DNA of 64,000 nucleotides from Streptomyces sp. NK08204 (GCF_020400585.1 NZ_JAINVF010000005.1:1-64000); one strand, 5' to 3'; counted from the stretch's first letter, positions 16,057 through 25,120 are shown. Notes: generated by a model from the letters alone, not told the origin. Translations and numbers: made by a program.

Positions 16057-17400
16057 ATGAGCTCGACCAGCAGAAGGTACTCCCGTACAGCCTGTACGGG
16101 ACTGGCCCTCGCCCTGCCCCTCGCGGCCCTGTCCGCGTGCGGTGGAGGCAGCAGCGGCGACACGTCCGCCTCGGCCGGCAGCGGCAAGGGCACCATCAGC
16201 GTCTGGGCCCACCAGGGCCAGACGAGCGAGGACACCGCCCTGCAGAACGCGGTGAAGTCCTTCAACTCCTCACAGAGCAAGATCAAGGTCGAGCTGAAGC
16301 TGATCCCCGGCAACGACTACACCAAGACCATCACCGCCACCGACGCCTCCAAGCTGCCGGACGTGATGGAGTTCGACGGCCCGACCATGGCGAACTTCGT
16401 CTACAACAAGAAGCTCGCGCCGATCGACTCGTACGTCTCCGCGAAGACGATGTCCAACGCCACCGCCGCGAGCAAGGCACAGGGCGAGATCGGCGGCAAG
16501 CACTACGGCCTGGGAATGTACGACTCGGGCCTGGGCGTCTACGGCAACAAGAAGCTGCTGGACGCGGCCGGGGTGAAGTACCCGACGAGCCTGTCCGCCA
16601 ACTGGACGGCCGCCGAGTTCACGGCCGCACTCAAGGCGCTCAAGGCCAAGGACTCCGACGGCAAGACCCTCGACCTCCAGGAGAGCGGCGGCTTCGCCAA
16701 CGAGTGGGGTACGTACGGCTTCGCGCCGATCGTCTGGTCGGCGGGCGGCTCGCTGCTGAAGAACGGCAAGGCGGAGGGCGCGCTGGACACACCTTCCGTG
16801 GTGTCGGCGATGAAGACCTTCCAGTCGTGGAAGACGTACGTCGACCCCAACACCGACGGCAACGCCTTCGCCAAGGGCCGGGTCGCGCTGAGCTGGGTCG
16901 GCCACTGGATGTACCCCGCCTACAGCAAGGCCCTCGGCAGCGACCTCGTCGTCCTGCCGCTGCCCGACTTCGGCAACGGCCCCAAGACGGGTCAGGGTTC
17001 CTGGGCCTGGGGCATCGGCGCCGACTCCAAGAACGGCAAGGCCGCCGGCACCTTCCTCGACTACCTCCTCAACGACACAAACGTCACCGCGATGACGACG
17101 GCGAACGGCGCCCCGCCCGCGACGAAGACCGCGCTCGCCAAGAGTGCGCTGTACAAGCAGGGCGGCCCGCTCCAGCGCTACGCCGACCAGCTCGCCAAGC
17201 CCTGCGGCGACAGCGACATCACCAAGTCCTGTGTCGCAGTGACCCGCCCGGTCACCGCCGGATACCCCACGGTCACCGCCAAGTTCAGCGACGCCCTCAA
17301 CTCCGTCTACGGCGGCGCCGATCCGAAGAGCGCCCTGGAGAAGGCCGCCCGCGCCATCGACCAGGACTTCTCCGACAACGACGGCTACAAGATCCAGTAA
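16057..17400 (+). CDS. Sugar ABC transporter substrate-binding lipoprotein
   Basis: 447 aa. The signal peptide ends in the lipobox LSAC-GGG, so the mature protein is a lipoprotein on the outer face of the membrane. The body is a family-1 extracellular solute-binding protein: GTISVWAHQGQTSED, VKSFNSSQSKIKVELKL, LPDVMEFDGPTMANFVY, VALSWVGHWMYPAYSKAL and GSWAWGIG. CGGAGG precedes the ATG at 16057. It is the first importer gene after lacI and is followed by two permeases. A fructoside or sucrose substrate is suggested by the GH32 neighbour. Confidence 0.9.
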   Translation: MSSTSRRYSRTACTGLALALPLAALSACGGGSSGDTSASAGSGKGTISVWAHQGQTSEDTALQNAVKSFNSSQSKIKVELKLIPGNDYTKTITATDASKLPDVMEFDGPTMANFVYNKKLAPIDSYVSAKTMSNATAASKAQGEIGGKHYGLGMYDSGLGVYGNKKLLDAAGVKYPTSLSANWTAAEFTAALKALKAKDSDGKTLDLQESGGFANEWGTYGFAPIVWSAGGSLLKNGKAEGALDTPSVVSAMKTFQSWKTYVDPNTDGNAFAKGRVALSWVGHWMYPAYSKALGSDLVVLPLPDFGNGPKTGQGSWAWGIGADSKNGKAAGTFLDYLLNDTNVTAMTTANGAPPATKTALAKSALYKQGGPLQRYADQLAKPCGDSDITKSCVAVTRPVTAGYPTVTAKFSDALNSVYGGADPKSALEKAARAIDQDFSDNDGYKIQ

Positions 17401-17492
17401 TCCAGCAGGACGCTTCGGCGGGGGCGGACGTGCGTACGCGGCTCAGGACGCGTACGACGGCACGCCCGCCCCGGCCGGGAACAGGACCCCCC

Positions 17493-18485
17493 GTGAAGAC
17501 CGTGGAACCCGCGCACGCAGCGCCGTCCGGCAGCGAAGCAGGCCCGCCCGTGACCTCCGTGAAGCCGACGCCTGCCAGGCCGCCCAGGAACCGCGACTGG
17601 CTGCACGGACTGCTCATGTCCACACCCGCCGTCGCCGGCCTCGTCGCCTTCGTCGGCATCCCGTTCGGCTACGCCGTCGTCCTCTCCTTCTACAACGTGC
17701 GCCTGGGATCCCCGCTCGCGCCCAGATTCTTCGGCCTGGAACAGTACCGAAGACTGTTCACCGACCCGGACCTCTCCGGCCCGTTCCTGCGGGCCCTGCT
17801 CAACAACCTGACCTTCGCCGTGGTTGTCGTACCGCTCCAGACGGGCCTGGCACTGGCCCTCGCGATCCTCCTCAACCGCAAGCTCAAGGGGATCGGCCTG
17901 TTCCGGTCCCTCTTCTTCATGCCGGTCGTCTTCCCCATGACCCTGGTCGCCGTGATCTGGCGGCTCATCCTCGCCCGCAGCGACCAGGGACTGCTCAACT
18001 CCGCACTGCACACGGTGAGTTTCGGCCACTGGGGCGCCTTCGACTGGCTCGGTGACGCCGCAACGGCGATGGCCTCGGTCATCGTGCTGTCCGTCTGGCA
18101 GGGCGTCGGCTTCCAGATGGTGATCCTGCTGGCCGGCCTCCAGCAGATCCCCGGCGAGCTCTACGAGGCCGCCGAACTCGACCGCGCCACACCCTGGCAG
18201 CAGTTCCGGCACGTCACCCTGCCCGGCATCCGCGGCACACTCGTCTTCGTCGCCATGCTGACCTCGGTGCTGTCCTTCCGGGTCTTCGACCAGGTCTACG
18301 TCCTCGTCCACGGCGGTGGTCTCGACGAGGACGCCACCCGCACGGTCATGTACCAGGCCGTCACCACCGCCTTCGACCAGAACAACATCGGTCAGGCGTC
18401 CGCGATCACCGTCGTCTTCTTCCTGATCGTCGTCGTCCTGACCCTCATCCAGCGCCGCGTCGTCCGGCCCGACAACGAGGACTGA
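17493..18485 (+). CDS. Sugar ABC transporter permease (MalF type)
   Basis: 330 aa. A ~50-residue basic/proline-rich tail is followed by six membrane helices. The ATPase-coupling EAA loop is YEAAELDRATPWQQFRHVTLP. The GTG at 17493 follows AGGACC; a GTG at 17550 is an alternative that would remove 19 residues. It is the inner-membrane partner of the permease at 18494. No ATPase gene is nearby; in Streptomyces such CUT1 importers generally share the MsiK ATPase encoded elsewhere (known for the family, inferred here). Confidence 0.9.
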   Translation: MKTVEPAHAAPSGSEAGPPVTSVKPTPARPPRNRDWLHGLLMSTPAVAGLVAFVGIPFGYAVVLSFYNVRLGSPLAPRFFGLEQYRRLFTDPDLSGPFLRALLNNLTFAVVVVPLQTGLALALAILLNRKLKGIGLFRSLFFMPVVFPMTLVAVIWRLILARSDQGLLNSALHTVSFGHWGAFDWLGDAATAMASVIVLSVWQGVGFQMVILLAGLQQIPGELYEAAELDRATPWQQFRHVTLPGIRGTLVFVAMLTSVLSFRVFDQVYVLVHGGGLDEDATRTVMYQAVTTAFDQNNIGQASAITVVFFLIVVVLTLIQRRVVRPDNED

Positions 18486-18493
18486 CACCAGCC

Positions 18494-19336
18494 ATGGCCA
18501 CGACCCGCGGACCTCTGCGCCGCTTCACCGACTACGCCGTCCTCAGCGTCCTGGCGTTCATCTTCGTACTCCCCGTGCTGTACCTGCTCCTGGGCAGCCT
18601 CAAGCCGTCCGACGAAGTGCTGAACGGCCTGGCCGGCTTCCTCCCCACTCACCTGTCCTTCGACAACTACGCGCACGTCCTCGACGCCCTCGACTCCGAC
18701 AGCACCGGTCACTTCTGGCGCTTCATGGGCATCTCGCTGCTCGTCGCGTTCGTGGTCGTGACCGGCGGTCTGTTCGTCAACTCGATGGCCGCGTACGGCA
18801 TGTCACGGCTGAAGTGGCGGGGCAGGGAAGCGGTGTTCACCCTGGTCCTGCTGCTGATGCTGGTGCCGTTCGAGTCGGTGGCGGTGCCGCTCTTCTACAT
18901 GTTCAACGACCAGCGCAACACGATCTTCATCCAGGCGATCCCGTTCATCGCCAACGCCTTCTCCATCTACCAGTTCCACACGTTCTTCCGCTCGATCCCG
19001 CCGAGCATCGAGGAGGCGGCCCGGCTGGACGGCGCGGGCCCCTGGCGCACCTTCTTCGCGATCATCGTGCCGATGTCGAAGCCCGCGTTCGCCTCGGTCG
19101 CGATCCTCACCTTCCTCACCCAGTGGGGCTCGTTCCTCTGGCCGGTCCTCATGGTCTCCGACCCCTCCGTCCGCCCCCTCCCTCTGGAGATGAGCGTCTT
19201 CCAGGGCCAACAGCCCCCCGACTGGGGCCAGATCCTCGCCTTCGGCGTCCTCCTGGTCCTCCCCGTCCTGATCGTCTTCGCCTTCTTCCAGCGCTGGTTC
19301 GTGCAGGGAGTCGCCAGCTCGGCCGTCAAGGGGTGA
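18494..19336 (+). CDS. Sugar ABC transporter permease (MalG type)
   Basis: 280 aa with six membrane helices, from VLSVLAFIFVLPVLYLLLG to the final LVLPVLIVFAFFQRWF. The EAA loop is IEEAARLDGAGPWRTFFAII, followed by PMSKPAFA. It starts 8 nt after the first permease stop, completing the importer operon (regulator, binding protein, two permeases). The C-terminal FVQGVASSAVKG is typical for this family. Confidence 0.92.
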   Translation: MATTRGPLRRFTDYAVLSVLAFIFVLPVLYLLLGSLKPSDEVLNGLAGFLPTHLSFDNYAHVLDALDSDSTGHFWRFMGISLLVAFVVVTGGLFVNSMAAYGMSRLKWRGREAVFTLVLLLMLVPFESVAVPLFYMFNDQRNTIFIQAIPFIANAFSIYQFHTFFRSIPPSIEEAARLDGAGPWRTFFAIIVPMSKPAFASVAILTFLTQWGSFLWPVLMVSDPSVRPLPLEMSVFQGQQPPDWGQILAFGVLLVLPVLIVFAFFQRWFVQGVASSAVKG

Positions 19337-19369
19337 GCCCGCGCTGCCCTGCGGTCCGGACCCAGGACG

Positions 19370-19570
19370 GTCAGGACAGGCGGAGCAGCGCAGCCACACG
19401 TAGGCCAGTGAGATCGTGACGGCCGCGGCCGTCACGATCAGCCCGTACCTGGTGAACCGCCAGGAGGAGACGGGCTGCCGGTTGCGTTCGGCGATGCCGA
19501 GGACGACGACGTCGGCGGAGGCGCCGGTCGCGGTCACTTTGCCGCCGAGGTCGGCGCCGAGTGCGAGCGC
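19370..19570 (-). pseudogene. C-terminal remnant of an ArsB/SLC13-like transporter gene
   Basis: Reading in reverse after two tandem stops (19571-19576) gives ALALGADLGGKVTATGASAD, VVVLGIAERN, then SSWRFTRYGLIVTAAAVTIS. This is the conserved last segment of ArsB/CitM-type ion transporters, where GADLGGN-x-T-x-x-GASA is the usual signature. The frame then runs on without its natural stop, and the first ~350 codons are absent. It is a clear gene fragment between the ABC operon and the APC permease. Confidence 0.65.
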
Positions 19571-19776
19571 TCATCACAGGACGTGGTCACTCGCAGGCCC
19601 GGGGCACCGGTCGACCGCGCAGTCTTCACGGCCTCCGAGGGCCCTGCCGGAGCAACCTCACCATGGCACGCCTCCGCGGCGCCCGGAAGCCGGACATCCC
19701 GCCCGGTCCGGCCGCGGCGACGACGACAGCAAGGGCCTGGAACACGGCCCCCCGGACGCAGGCACTCGGCGCGACT

Positions 19777-19898
19777 TTGACGCGTCCTTGACGGGCTGCT
19801 GATGGTCCGGTTGCAGGTCCTTGACGTATCTTTGTCGTCGGTGTGCCGGGAAGCCTGGTCGGCGAAGTCCCTTCCCCTTTCCCACGAGAGGTCTTCGC
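19777..19898 (+). promoter_or_regulatory. Leader of the APC permease gene, possible riboswitch
   Basis: Three TTGACG hexamers (19777, 19788, 19821) precede the gene. The RNA would contain CCGGG-AAG-CCUGG (19846-19858), a small hairpin with a 3-nt loop, flanked by GUCGGUGU and UCGGCG that could pair further. The string GTGCCGGGAAGCCTGGTCGG resembles, from memory, leaders upstream of actinobacterial Na+/H+ antiporters. The identity of any ligand is unproven. Confidence 0.35.
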
Positions 19899-21296
19899 GT
19901 GCCTGCCACCAGCCGGACCACCGTCACTCCGGCAGCTGCTGCCGATCCGCGCGGACGCACACCGCGCCGTTCTGTCCTCTTCTTCGCGTTCGCTTTCGCG
20001 GTGATCGCCGACCCGGTGTCCTCCGTGGCGTACGCGATCGAGGCGGCGCTGCGCGCTCTGCACGGAGACCTGGCACTGCTGCTTCCCACGATGATCCTGG
20101 TGATCGGGCTGGTCGCCGTGGTCACCGCCAACTACTGGCAGCTTGTGCGCCGCTTCCCCAAGGGGGGCGGTGCGGCTGCGGCGGCGGCGCGGGCGTTCGG
20201 GCCGCGGTGGACGTTCCTGCCCATCGGTGCGCTGGTGGTCGACTTCGTCCTCACGATCGGCATTTCGATCGCGGCAGCGTCGAGCGCGATGATCGCCCTC
20301 TTCCCGGGCCTGGCGGCCTTCCGTATCCCGCTGGCCCTGGTACTGCTGCTCGTGGTGGCCGGGGTGACCTGGTTCGGGCACGGCGGACGGCTGCTGTTCG
20401 CCGTCATGACCGTGGCGTTCGTGGCGGTTTCCGTGGTGGTCCTGGTGCTCGGCTTCGCCGCACCGCACGCCACGGGCCACGCGGCGGCCCCGCACGACCC
20501 CGGACACCCGGCGATACTCGCCGTGGTGCTGGCCTTCCCGGTCGCCATGGCGCTGGCCACCGGGGTGGAGGCGCCGTCGACCGCGATCGCCCAGCTCGGC
20601 CAGCTCGACGACACCCACCGCCGCCGCTTCGGCCGCGGCACCCTGGCCCTGCTGGTGGTGATCGTCGGCGGCCTCACGCTCGCGCTGACCGCACTCGCCG
20701 TCCGGCTGCACATCGGCATCCCGGGTGCCGACTCCACCCAGATCGCCGACATCGCCCACGCCGCCGCAGGACCGGGCTGGCTGTACGGCGCCTTCCAGCT
20801 GACCAGCTCGCTGCTGCTGCTCGCCGCCGCCAGCTCCTCCTTCCAGGCCGGACCCGGACTGCTGAAGGCCCTGTCCGGCACACCCGAGCGGCCGGGCGTG
20901 CTGCCGCCGGTGCTCGGCCGGACCAACCACCACCACACCCCGTACTGGTCCGTGGTGGTCTACCTGGCAGCAGCCGCCCTGATCATCGTCGCGGCGGCCG
21001 GCCAGGAGCAGGAACTCGTCCTCTTCTACGCCGTCGCCGTCTTCGTCAGCTTCCTGGTGGGCCTGCTCGCCATGACCCGCTTCGCACGCACCGAACGCAA
21101 GCCCGCACTGGCCTGGATCAACGCGATCGCCGCGGCCGCGGTGGCGTTCACCCTCGCGGTGAACCTGTTGCGCGGCTGGCCGGTGCTGTCGATGGTGGCC
21201 ACGCTCCTCATCGCCGGCGGTCTGTACGTCCGCTGGAACCGGGCCGGACGCCCCAGCGGCATCGAGGACGTCGAGGCGCAGGCCGAGGCGGACTGA
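19899..21296 (+). CDS. APC-superfamily amino acid/cation permease
   Basis: 465 aa, about 12 membrane helices. The first helix is VLFFAFAFAVIADPVSSVAYAIE, with a broken centre (ADPVSSV) typical of APC transporters where substrate and ion bind. Further landmarks are the ANYWQLVRRFPKGGG loop, VVLAFPVAMALATGVEAPSTA and YWSVVVYLAAAALI. The GTG at 19899 has AGAGG 8 nt upstream. The substrate is unknown: amino acids, or K+ as in KUP-like relatives. The long leader suggests control at the RNA level. Confidence 0.82.
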   Translation: MPATSRTTVTPAAAADPRGRTPRRSVLFFAFAFAVIADPVSSVAYAIEAALRALHGDLALLLPTMILVIGLVAVVTANYWQLVRRFPKGGGAAAAAARAFGPRWTFLPIGALVVDFVLTIGISIAAASSAMIALFPGLAAFRIPLALVLLLVVAGVTWFGHGGRLLFAVMTVAFVAVSVVVLVLGFAAPHATGHAAAPHDPGHPAILAVVLAFPVAMALATGVEAPSTAIAQLGQLDDTHRRRFGRGTLALLVVIVGGLTLALTALAVRLHIGIPGADSTQIADIAHAAAGPGWLYGAFQLTSSLLLLAAASSSFQAGPGLLKALSGTPERPGVLPPVLGRTNHHHTPYWSVVVYLAAAALIIVAAAGQEQELVLFYAVAVFVSFLVGLLAMTRFARTERKPALAWINAIAAAAVAFTLAVNLLRGWPVLSMVATLLIAGGLYVRWNRAGRPSGIEDVEAQAEAD

Positions 21297-21327
21297 GCCG
21301 GGGGCCGCGCTCGGCAGGGGTGGCGGA

Positions 21328-21921
21328 TCAAGCCGTCGCGCCACCGCGCCGGGTGTCGGCGTGCTCCCACTCCAGCGCCCACTGCCTCATCCGACGCCGG
21401 TCCAGCAGGGCGCGTGCGGCTCGTGCGGAGCCCCAGACGGCGCATCCCGCGGCCGTGGCCGCAGCCGTGCCCGCGAGGGAGGACCTCAGTGTCGCGTCGG
21501 ACCGGTCCGAAGGCGGGGTGACCAGGTCGCCTCCGGAACTGGTCCAGACGGGCACGCGGGTCCCCGCACGGCTGTGCGCAGGCACCGCGACCCGCCCCGT
21601 GCGCATCCGGCCGTCGGCCGTCGTCCACCGGACCGTCGCGCCGGCGTGGTTGCCCACGTCCGCGTGCGTGGGCGCCGTGTCCTCGGCGCGCTCCAGGAGG
21701 ACCGCCACGACCTGGTGGCGGCCGGAGCGGTCCTCTTCGAAGCCCCGTTCGGCGACCACCGCGGCCATGACGCCCGCGGTCGCGCCACCGAGCACGCCCA
21801 CGATCCACGCGACCAGCAGCAGCCACGCCTCGATGAGATCACTGGCCCGCCGCAGCGGACTGCGCCGCCACCGCCACAGCCTCGCGCGGAACCCGCCGCA
21901 CCGTCCCGACGCCATCGCCAT
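21328..21921 (-). CDS. Rv1733c-family membrane protein
   Basis: 197 aa. The N-terminal region is basic and Trp/Arg-rich (FRARLWRWRRSPLRRASD), with helices at about 30-55 (LIEAWLLLVAWIVGVLGG) and 150-170. Between them is a ~90-residue outside domain with VLLERAED, VRWTTADGRMRTGRVAVPA, AGTRVPVWTSSGGDLV. This order is the Rv1733c-like family signature found in mycobacteria and many Streptomyces. AAGGGGG stands at proper distance before the ATG-GCG-ATG start at 21921. Function unknown; the M. tuberculosis relative belongs to a dormancy regulon. Confidence 0.82.
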   Translation of the reverse strand: MAMASGRCGGFRARLWRWRRSPLRRASDLIEAWLLLVAWIVGVLGGATAGVMAAVVAERGFEEDRSGRHQVVAVLLERAEDTAPTHADVGNHAGATVRWTTADGRMRTGRVAVPAHSRAGTRVPVWTSSGGDLVTPPSDRSDATLRSSLAGTAAATAAGCAVWGSARAARALLDRRRMRQWALEWEHADTRRGGATA

Positions 21922-22014
21922 GGGCCGACACCCCCTTACGAGCACCAGCGCCTTTCCGTGGTGTTGTCCGGACGGTAAGGAAAGCCTCCGCCGATCGGAA
22001 GAGTCGCGGAGCGG

Positions 22015-22545
22015 TCAAGGCTGCGGGTTGCCCATCTCCGCGGTGAAGAGCACTGGGTCACTGTCGAAGCCCCGGATCATCTCGTGCATCTCCCAGCTTC
22101 CCGCGGAGTCTCTGGTGAACTCGACCACCGTCGCGGCCGTGGCATCGGCGACCCTGGAGAAGTCGTGCGCGAGCAGCTGCTGGTACCCGTGGACGACGAC
22201 CACCCCGCCGTTGGAGATGTCTCCGAACGTCCGTGGCCCACCGTCCTGGTGGATGGCCACCCCGACCACGACCCGCCCGAAGGCGGACGACAGCCGCTCG
22301 AACTCCAGCACCATCACCTCGACGAACCCGAAGCCCATACCGGTCTCGCTGTGCCGGCTCATGTTGATGGTGCCGTCCGGCGACCGGCTGTCGTAGTGAA
22401 CGACATACGCCGGCCGCCCATGGGGATCGTCCGCCGGGTACGTCGCCGCGATGATGTCGAGGTGCCGAGGCGGCTCCCCGTACGGGCTCGGATCCCACCG
22501 GAGCCGCACCTCGACCTTGCCCAGCCCCTGGCCCCCACCGCTCAC
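22015..22545 (-). CDS. TerD-family protein
   Basis: 176 aa. The start VSGGGQGLGKVEVRLRWDPS and later DIIAATYP, VVHYDSRSPDGTI, LEFERLSSAFGRVVVGVAIHQD and TFGDI fit the beta-sandwich TerD/CABP fold. Canonical TerD calcium sites are of the D-x-x-x-D-D kind; only part of that is visible. The GTG at 22545 is preceded by GGGGGGAG, which decides it over longer frames. Streptomyces carry many such proteins, linked to tellurite resistance, stress and morphology in known cases. It stands alone, followed by ~235 bp without a gene. Confidence 0.78.
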   Translation of the reverse strand: MSGGGQGLGKVEVRLRWDPSPYGEPPRHLDIIAATYPADDPHGRPAYVVHYDSRSPDGTINMSRHSETGMGFGFVEVMVLEFERLSSAFGRVVVGVAIHQDGGPRTFGDISNGGVVVVHGYQQLLAHDFSRVADATAATVVEFTRDSAGSWEMHEMIRGFDSDPVLFTAEMGNPQP

Positions 22546-22781
22546 CTTGCCGCTCCCCCCTAGGACCGCCACGCGACTTTCCTCATGGTGAAGTATGCGC
22601 GCCCACCAGGGGATTGACGCCTCTGCGGTGCTCCTCTTCGGCGGTCCTCTTCGGGGCCCCACGCCATGCTGTCCGGCCGCGGGACGGCGGCAGCCGGCAC
22701 CCTGCCGAGCCGGAGACCGGCCACCTCATCCCCGTACTTCGCCGCACCCTCGACGACGGCTTCTCGCGTCGCCCGGCTCGC

Positions 22782-23648
22782 TCAGGGACTGCCGTGGTCG
22801 CGGGCGTAGGCGGCCAGGACCTGCTGCCGCGTGCCTCCGGTATGCAGGAAGCGCTGGTCGAGCACGACGGCAAGGTCGTCGAGGGCGGTGGTGAGCACGG
22901 CCGCGGCGTTCCGGGCGTCCGGGCGCTTCCTTCGCCCTGTTCGCTCGGCGAGGTCGGCGGCGTAGGCGAGCGTGAAGGCCAGCGAGATGTCGCCGGGGCC
23001 GTCGTGGAAGTAGTAGGACTCGGGGTATTGGAGGAAGTCCACGCAGGTACGTGCGATGTCGGCAGCGAGCTGAGCGAGGACGGCGGCACCCGCGTCGGAG
23101 TCCGGTTGCCCAGCCGCCGGTTCGGCACGGCGCAGCTGGGAGATCCGCAGGGCAAGCGCCCGTCGCCGGGCCAGGGCTGGATAGATGCCGAGGATCCAGG
23201 AGACGGTGGCGGTCAACAACGCGAAGCCGACCAGCGCCTCCAGCGGTGCGACGATGCGCACCCAGTCGGCGGAGGGCGCGATGTCGCCGAGGCCGAGCGT
23301 GGCGACGGTCACCAGGGAGAGGTACAGGGCGTCCACCGGCCCCGAGTGCTCGGACGGCACCAGCGTGCCGGAGAAGGAGAACGCTTCCGGCATGTGCGGC
23401 CAGTACACCAGGGCCCAGCCCACGGCGACGGCGCAGGCCCACGTGGCCACCACCGTCACCATGCCGACAGGCCCGGCCAGCCCGGCGGTCCTGCTGCTCT
23501 TGCGGCCCCGGGTGGACAGCCGCCACAACAGCGACATGACGACCCTGCTCAGGCCCCCGTGCCGGGTGGGGTGCCACAGGGTGTGGAAGACATCCCGCAG
23601 GATGATCAGTACCACCGCCGCGCCGATCAGCGTGACCAACCAGTCCAT
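22782..23648 (-). CDS. Two-helix potassium channel-like protein
   Basis: 288 aa. Hydrophobic helices lie at about 2-20, 60-82, 122-140 and 147-165. The pore region reads SLVTVATLGLGDIAPSADWV, which matches the K+ selectivity filter position but with TLGLGD instead of TVGYGD. A ~120-residue soluble C-terminal helix-rich domain follows. The ATG at 23648 has GGGAGG before it. The altered filter (no Tyr) may change ion selectivity. It is probably a voltage-independent channel of the Ion_trans_2 type; the exact ion is unknown. Confidence 0.78.
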   Translation of the reverse strand: MDWLVTLIGAAVVLIILRDVFHTLWHPTRHGGLSRVVMSLLWRLSTRGRKSSRTAGLAGPVGMVTVVATWACAVAVGWALVYWPHMPEAFSFSGTLVPSEHSGPVDALYLSLVTVATLGLGDIAPSADWVRIVAPLEALVGFALLTATVSWILGIYPALARRRALALRISQLRRAEPAAGQPDSDAGAAVLAQLAADIARTCVDFLQYPESYYFHDGPGDISLAFTLAYAADLAERTGRRKRPDARNAAAVLTTALDDLAVVLDQRFLHTGGTRQQVLAAYARDHGSP

Positions 23649-23836
23649 GGAACCTCCCGGGCTCACCCGCTCCGGGTACAGCATGCGGCGATCCCCACCC
23701 GGAGACGATCAACCGCCACGCCCGTCCGCCGCGCCCCAGTCGATCGGGCCAGAGTCCGGTCGACCGCGCCGGCGGCCGGCCGGCACACGGCCGCACCGGC
23801 GCCCCTTCGGTGAGATGACGGCGGCCCTGGCAGTCC

Positions 23837-25120
23837 TCAGTTCGTGAAGAACTTCTTGTCGAGCGCGATGCTCAGCAGCTGGGCCATGCTCAGTGCCGGC
23901 CGGGGGCGCGTCACTGGGCCGCTCTCGGCATACGAGTTGACCTCCCGGGCCGCCACCCGGCGGCCGTCCGGATACAGGACGTCGACCAGCCACACCTGAG
24001 CCGCACCGCCCTTCTCCGAAGGGCCCTGGACCTTCTTGACCTGCGTGCCGTCGGCCAGTGTCGTGGCCTCGCAGTGACCGGAGACACCGGCGCAGCCCAT
24101 GTGCTCGGCCAGGAAGGCTGTCATGTCGTACTGCGCGTCGGCCTCGACCATGTTCTTCCCGTGGCCGTCGTCGTAGACCAGCTGGACCATCCCGTCACCG
24201 GCGTTCAGGTCGGAGACGGTGCCGGTCCGGGGCAGGTGTGAGGTCAGCACCCGGTTCATACGTGCGCCGGGTACGTGCTTGCTGGTGGTGGACGGGGCCG
24301 TGGACGGGGCTCCCTCCTGGGCCGGCAACGCGGTGATCGCCTTGTTCCACGCCGGGCTGCGCACGATCGAGGTCAACTGGGCGATGGACAGCAGCGGATC
24401 GGTTCCGCTGGACGATCCCTTCTCGTCGCCACCGCCGAACTCCTCAACCGTCAGCTGAACCCGGTCAGCGGTGGTGAGCACCACGTACCAGCGCTTCTGC
24501 CCGGTATCGCTGCTGGGGTAGGTGAAGGACCTGGTGGTGTTGAGCACCGCGCCCCCGGGGAGCTTCCCGGTGGTGCACGTGTCGTAGGGGCGTACCTCCA
24601 CCGGCAGGCAGCCGCCCTCGCCTTGCTGGTCCGCGGGGATGCCGGAATCCAGCCGTGAGAGGGTGATGTCGATGCTGGAGGATCCCTTCGCGGTGGAGTA
24701 GGTGAGTTTGGCCGACGGCCACACGACGGGAGGGCCGGCCTGGGACGCCCTGCCCGAGGCCGCGGAGACGGTGCCGCCGGCCGGCAGCAGGCTCTTGAGC
24801 GTGCTGACCATCTCCTCACCGCTGACCGAGGAGGACGGCCGGGCAGGCTGCTGCTCGGTGGAACGTGCCGGGGCGCCGACCCGCAACTGCTGCTGGGCAT
24901 CGGCACCGTGGCTGCCGAAGGCGCCCGTGGCCATCAGAGTGCCGCCCGCGGTGACCACCGCGACGGCCATGACGACGGTGCGGGTGGCGGCGAACAGCCG
25001 CATCCGGCGGCCCCGGGCCACGGACCGCTGCACCAGGTCGGCCGCGTGCGGCGGGAACTCACTGGTGGCACGGCTCATGGCGCGAGCCACCCGGGTTTCG
25101 AAGTCCTTGTCGAGGGACAT
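23837..25120 (-). CDS. Membrane-anchored extracytoplasmic protein next to a SigE-type sigma gene
   Basis: 427 aa. A cytoplasmic ~45-residue start (DKDFETRVARAMSRATSEFP) precedes one hydrophobic helix at about 49-70 (TRTVVMAVAVVTAGGTLMAT). A long Ser/Thr-rich outside part follows, with four cysteines (GGCLPVEV, YDTCTTGK, MGCAGVSGHCEAT). This shape and position immediately after an ECF sigma gene (78 nt) resemble the partner proteins of actinobacterial SigE-family sigma factors, which can restrain the sigma factor; no ZAS zinc motif is seen. The internal region is repeated in style (LLSIAQLTSIVRSPAW and ALSMAQLLSIALDKKF), hinting at two related domains. Confidence 0.72.
   Translation of the reverse strand: MSLDKDFETRVARAMSRATSEFPPHAADLVQRSVARGRRMRLFAATRTVVMAVAVVTAGGTLMATGAFGSHGADAQQQLRVGAPARSTEQQPARPSSSVSGEEMVSTLKSLLPAGGTVSAASGRASQAGPPVVWPSAKLTYSTAKGSSSIDITLSRLDSGIPADQQGEGGCLPVEVRPYDTCTTGKLPGGAVLNTTRSFTYPSSDTGQKRWYVVLTTADRVQLTVEEFGGGDEKGSSSGTDPLLSIAQLTSIVRSPAWNKAITALPAQEGAPSTAPSTTSKHVPGARMNRVLTSHLPRTGTVSDLNAGDGMVQLVYDDGHGKNMVEADAQYDMTAFLAEHMGCAGVSGHCEATTLADGTQVKKVQGPSEKGGAAQVWLVDVLYPDGRRVAAREVNSYAESGPVTRPRPALSMAQLLSIALDKKFFTN

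Noticed and set aside
16137-17492. Upstream extension of the first sugar permease
   Set aside because: This frame overlaps the binding-protein gene in another frame and is composed of Arg/Gln-rich filler.
19626-21344. Large reverse frame opposite the APC permease
   Set aside because: His/Arg/Asp-rich shadow of hydrophobic codons, without start signal or domain.
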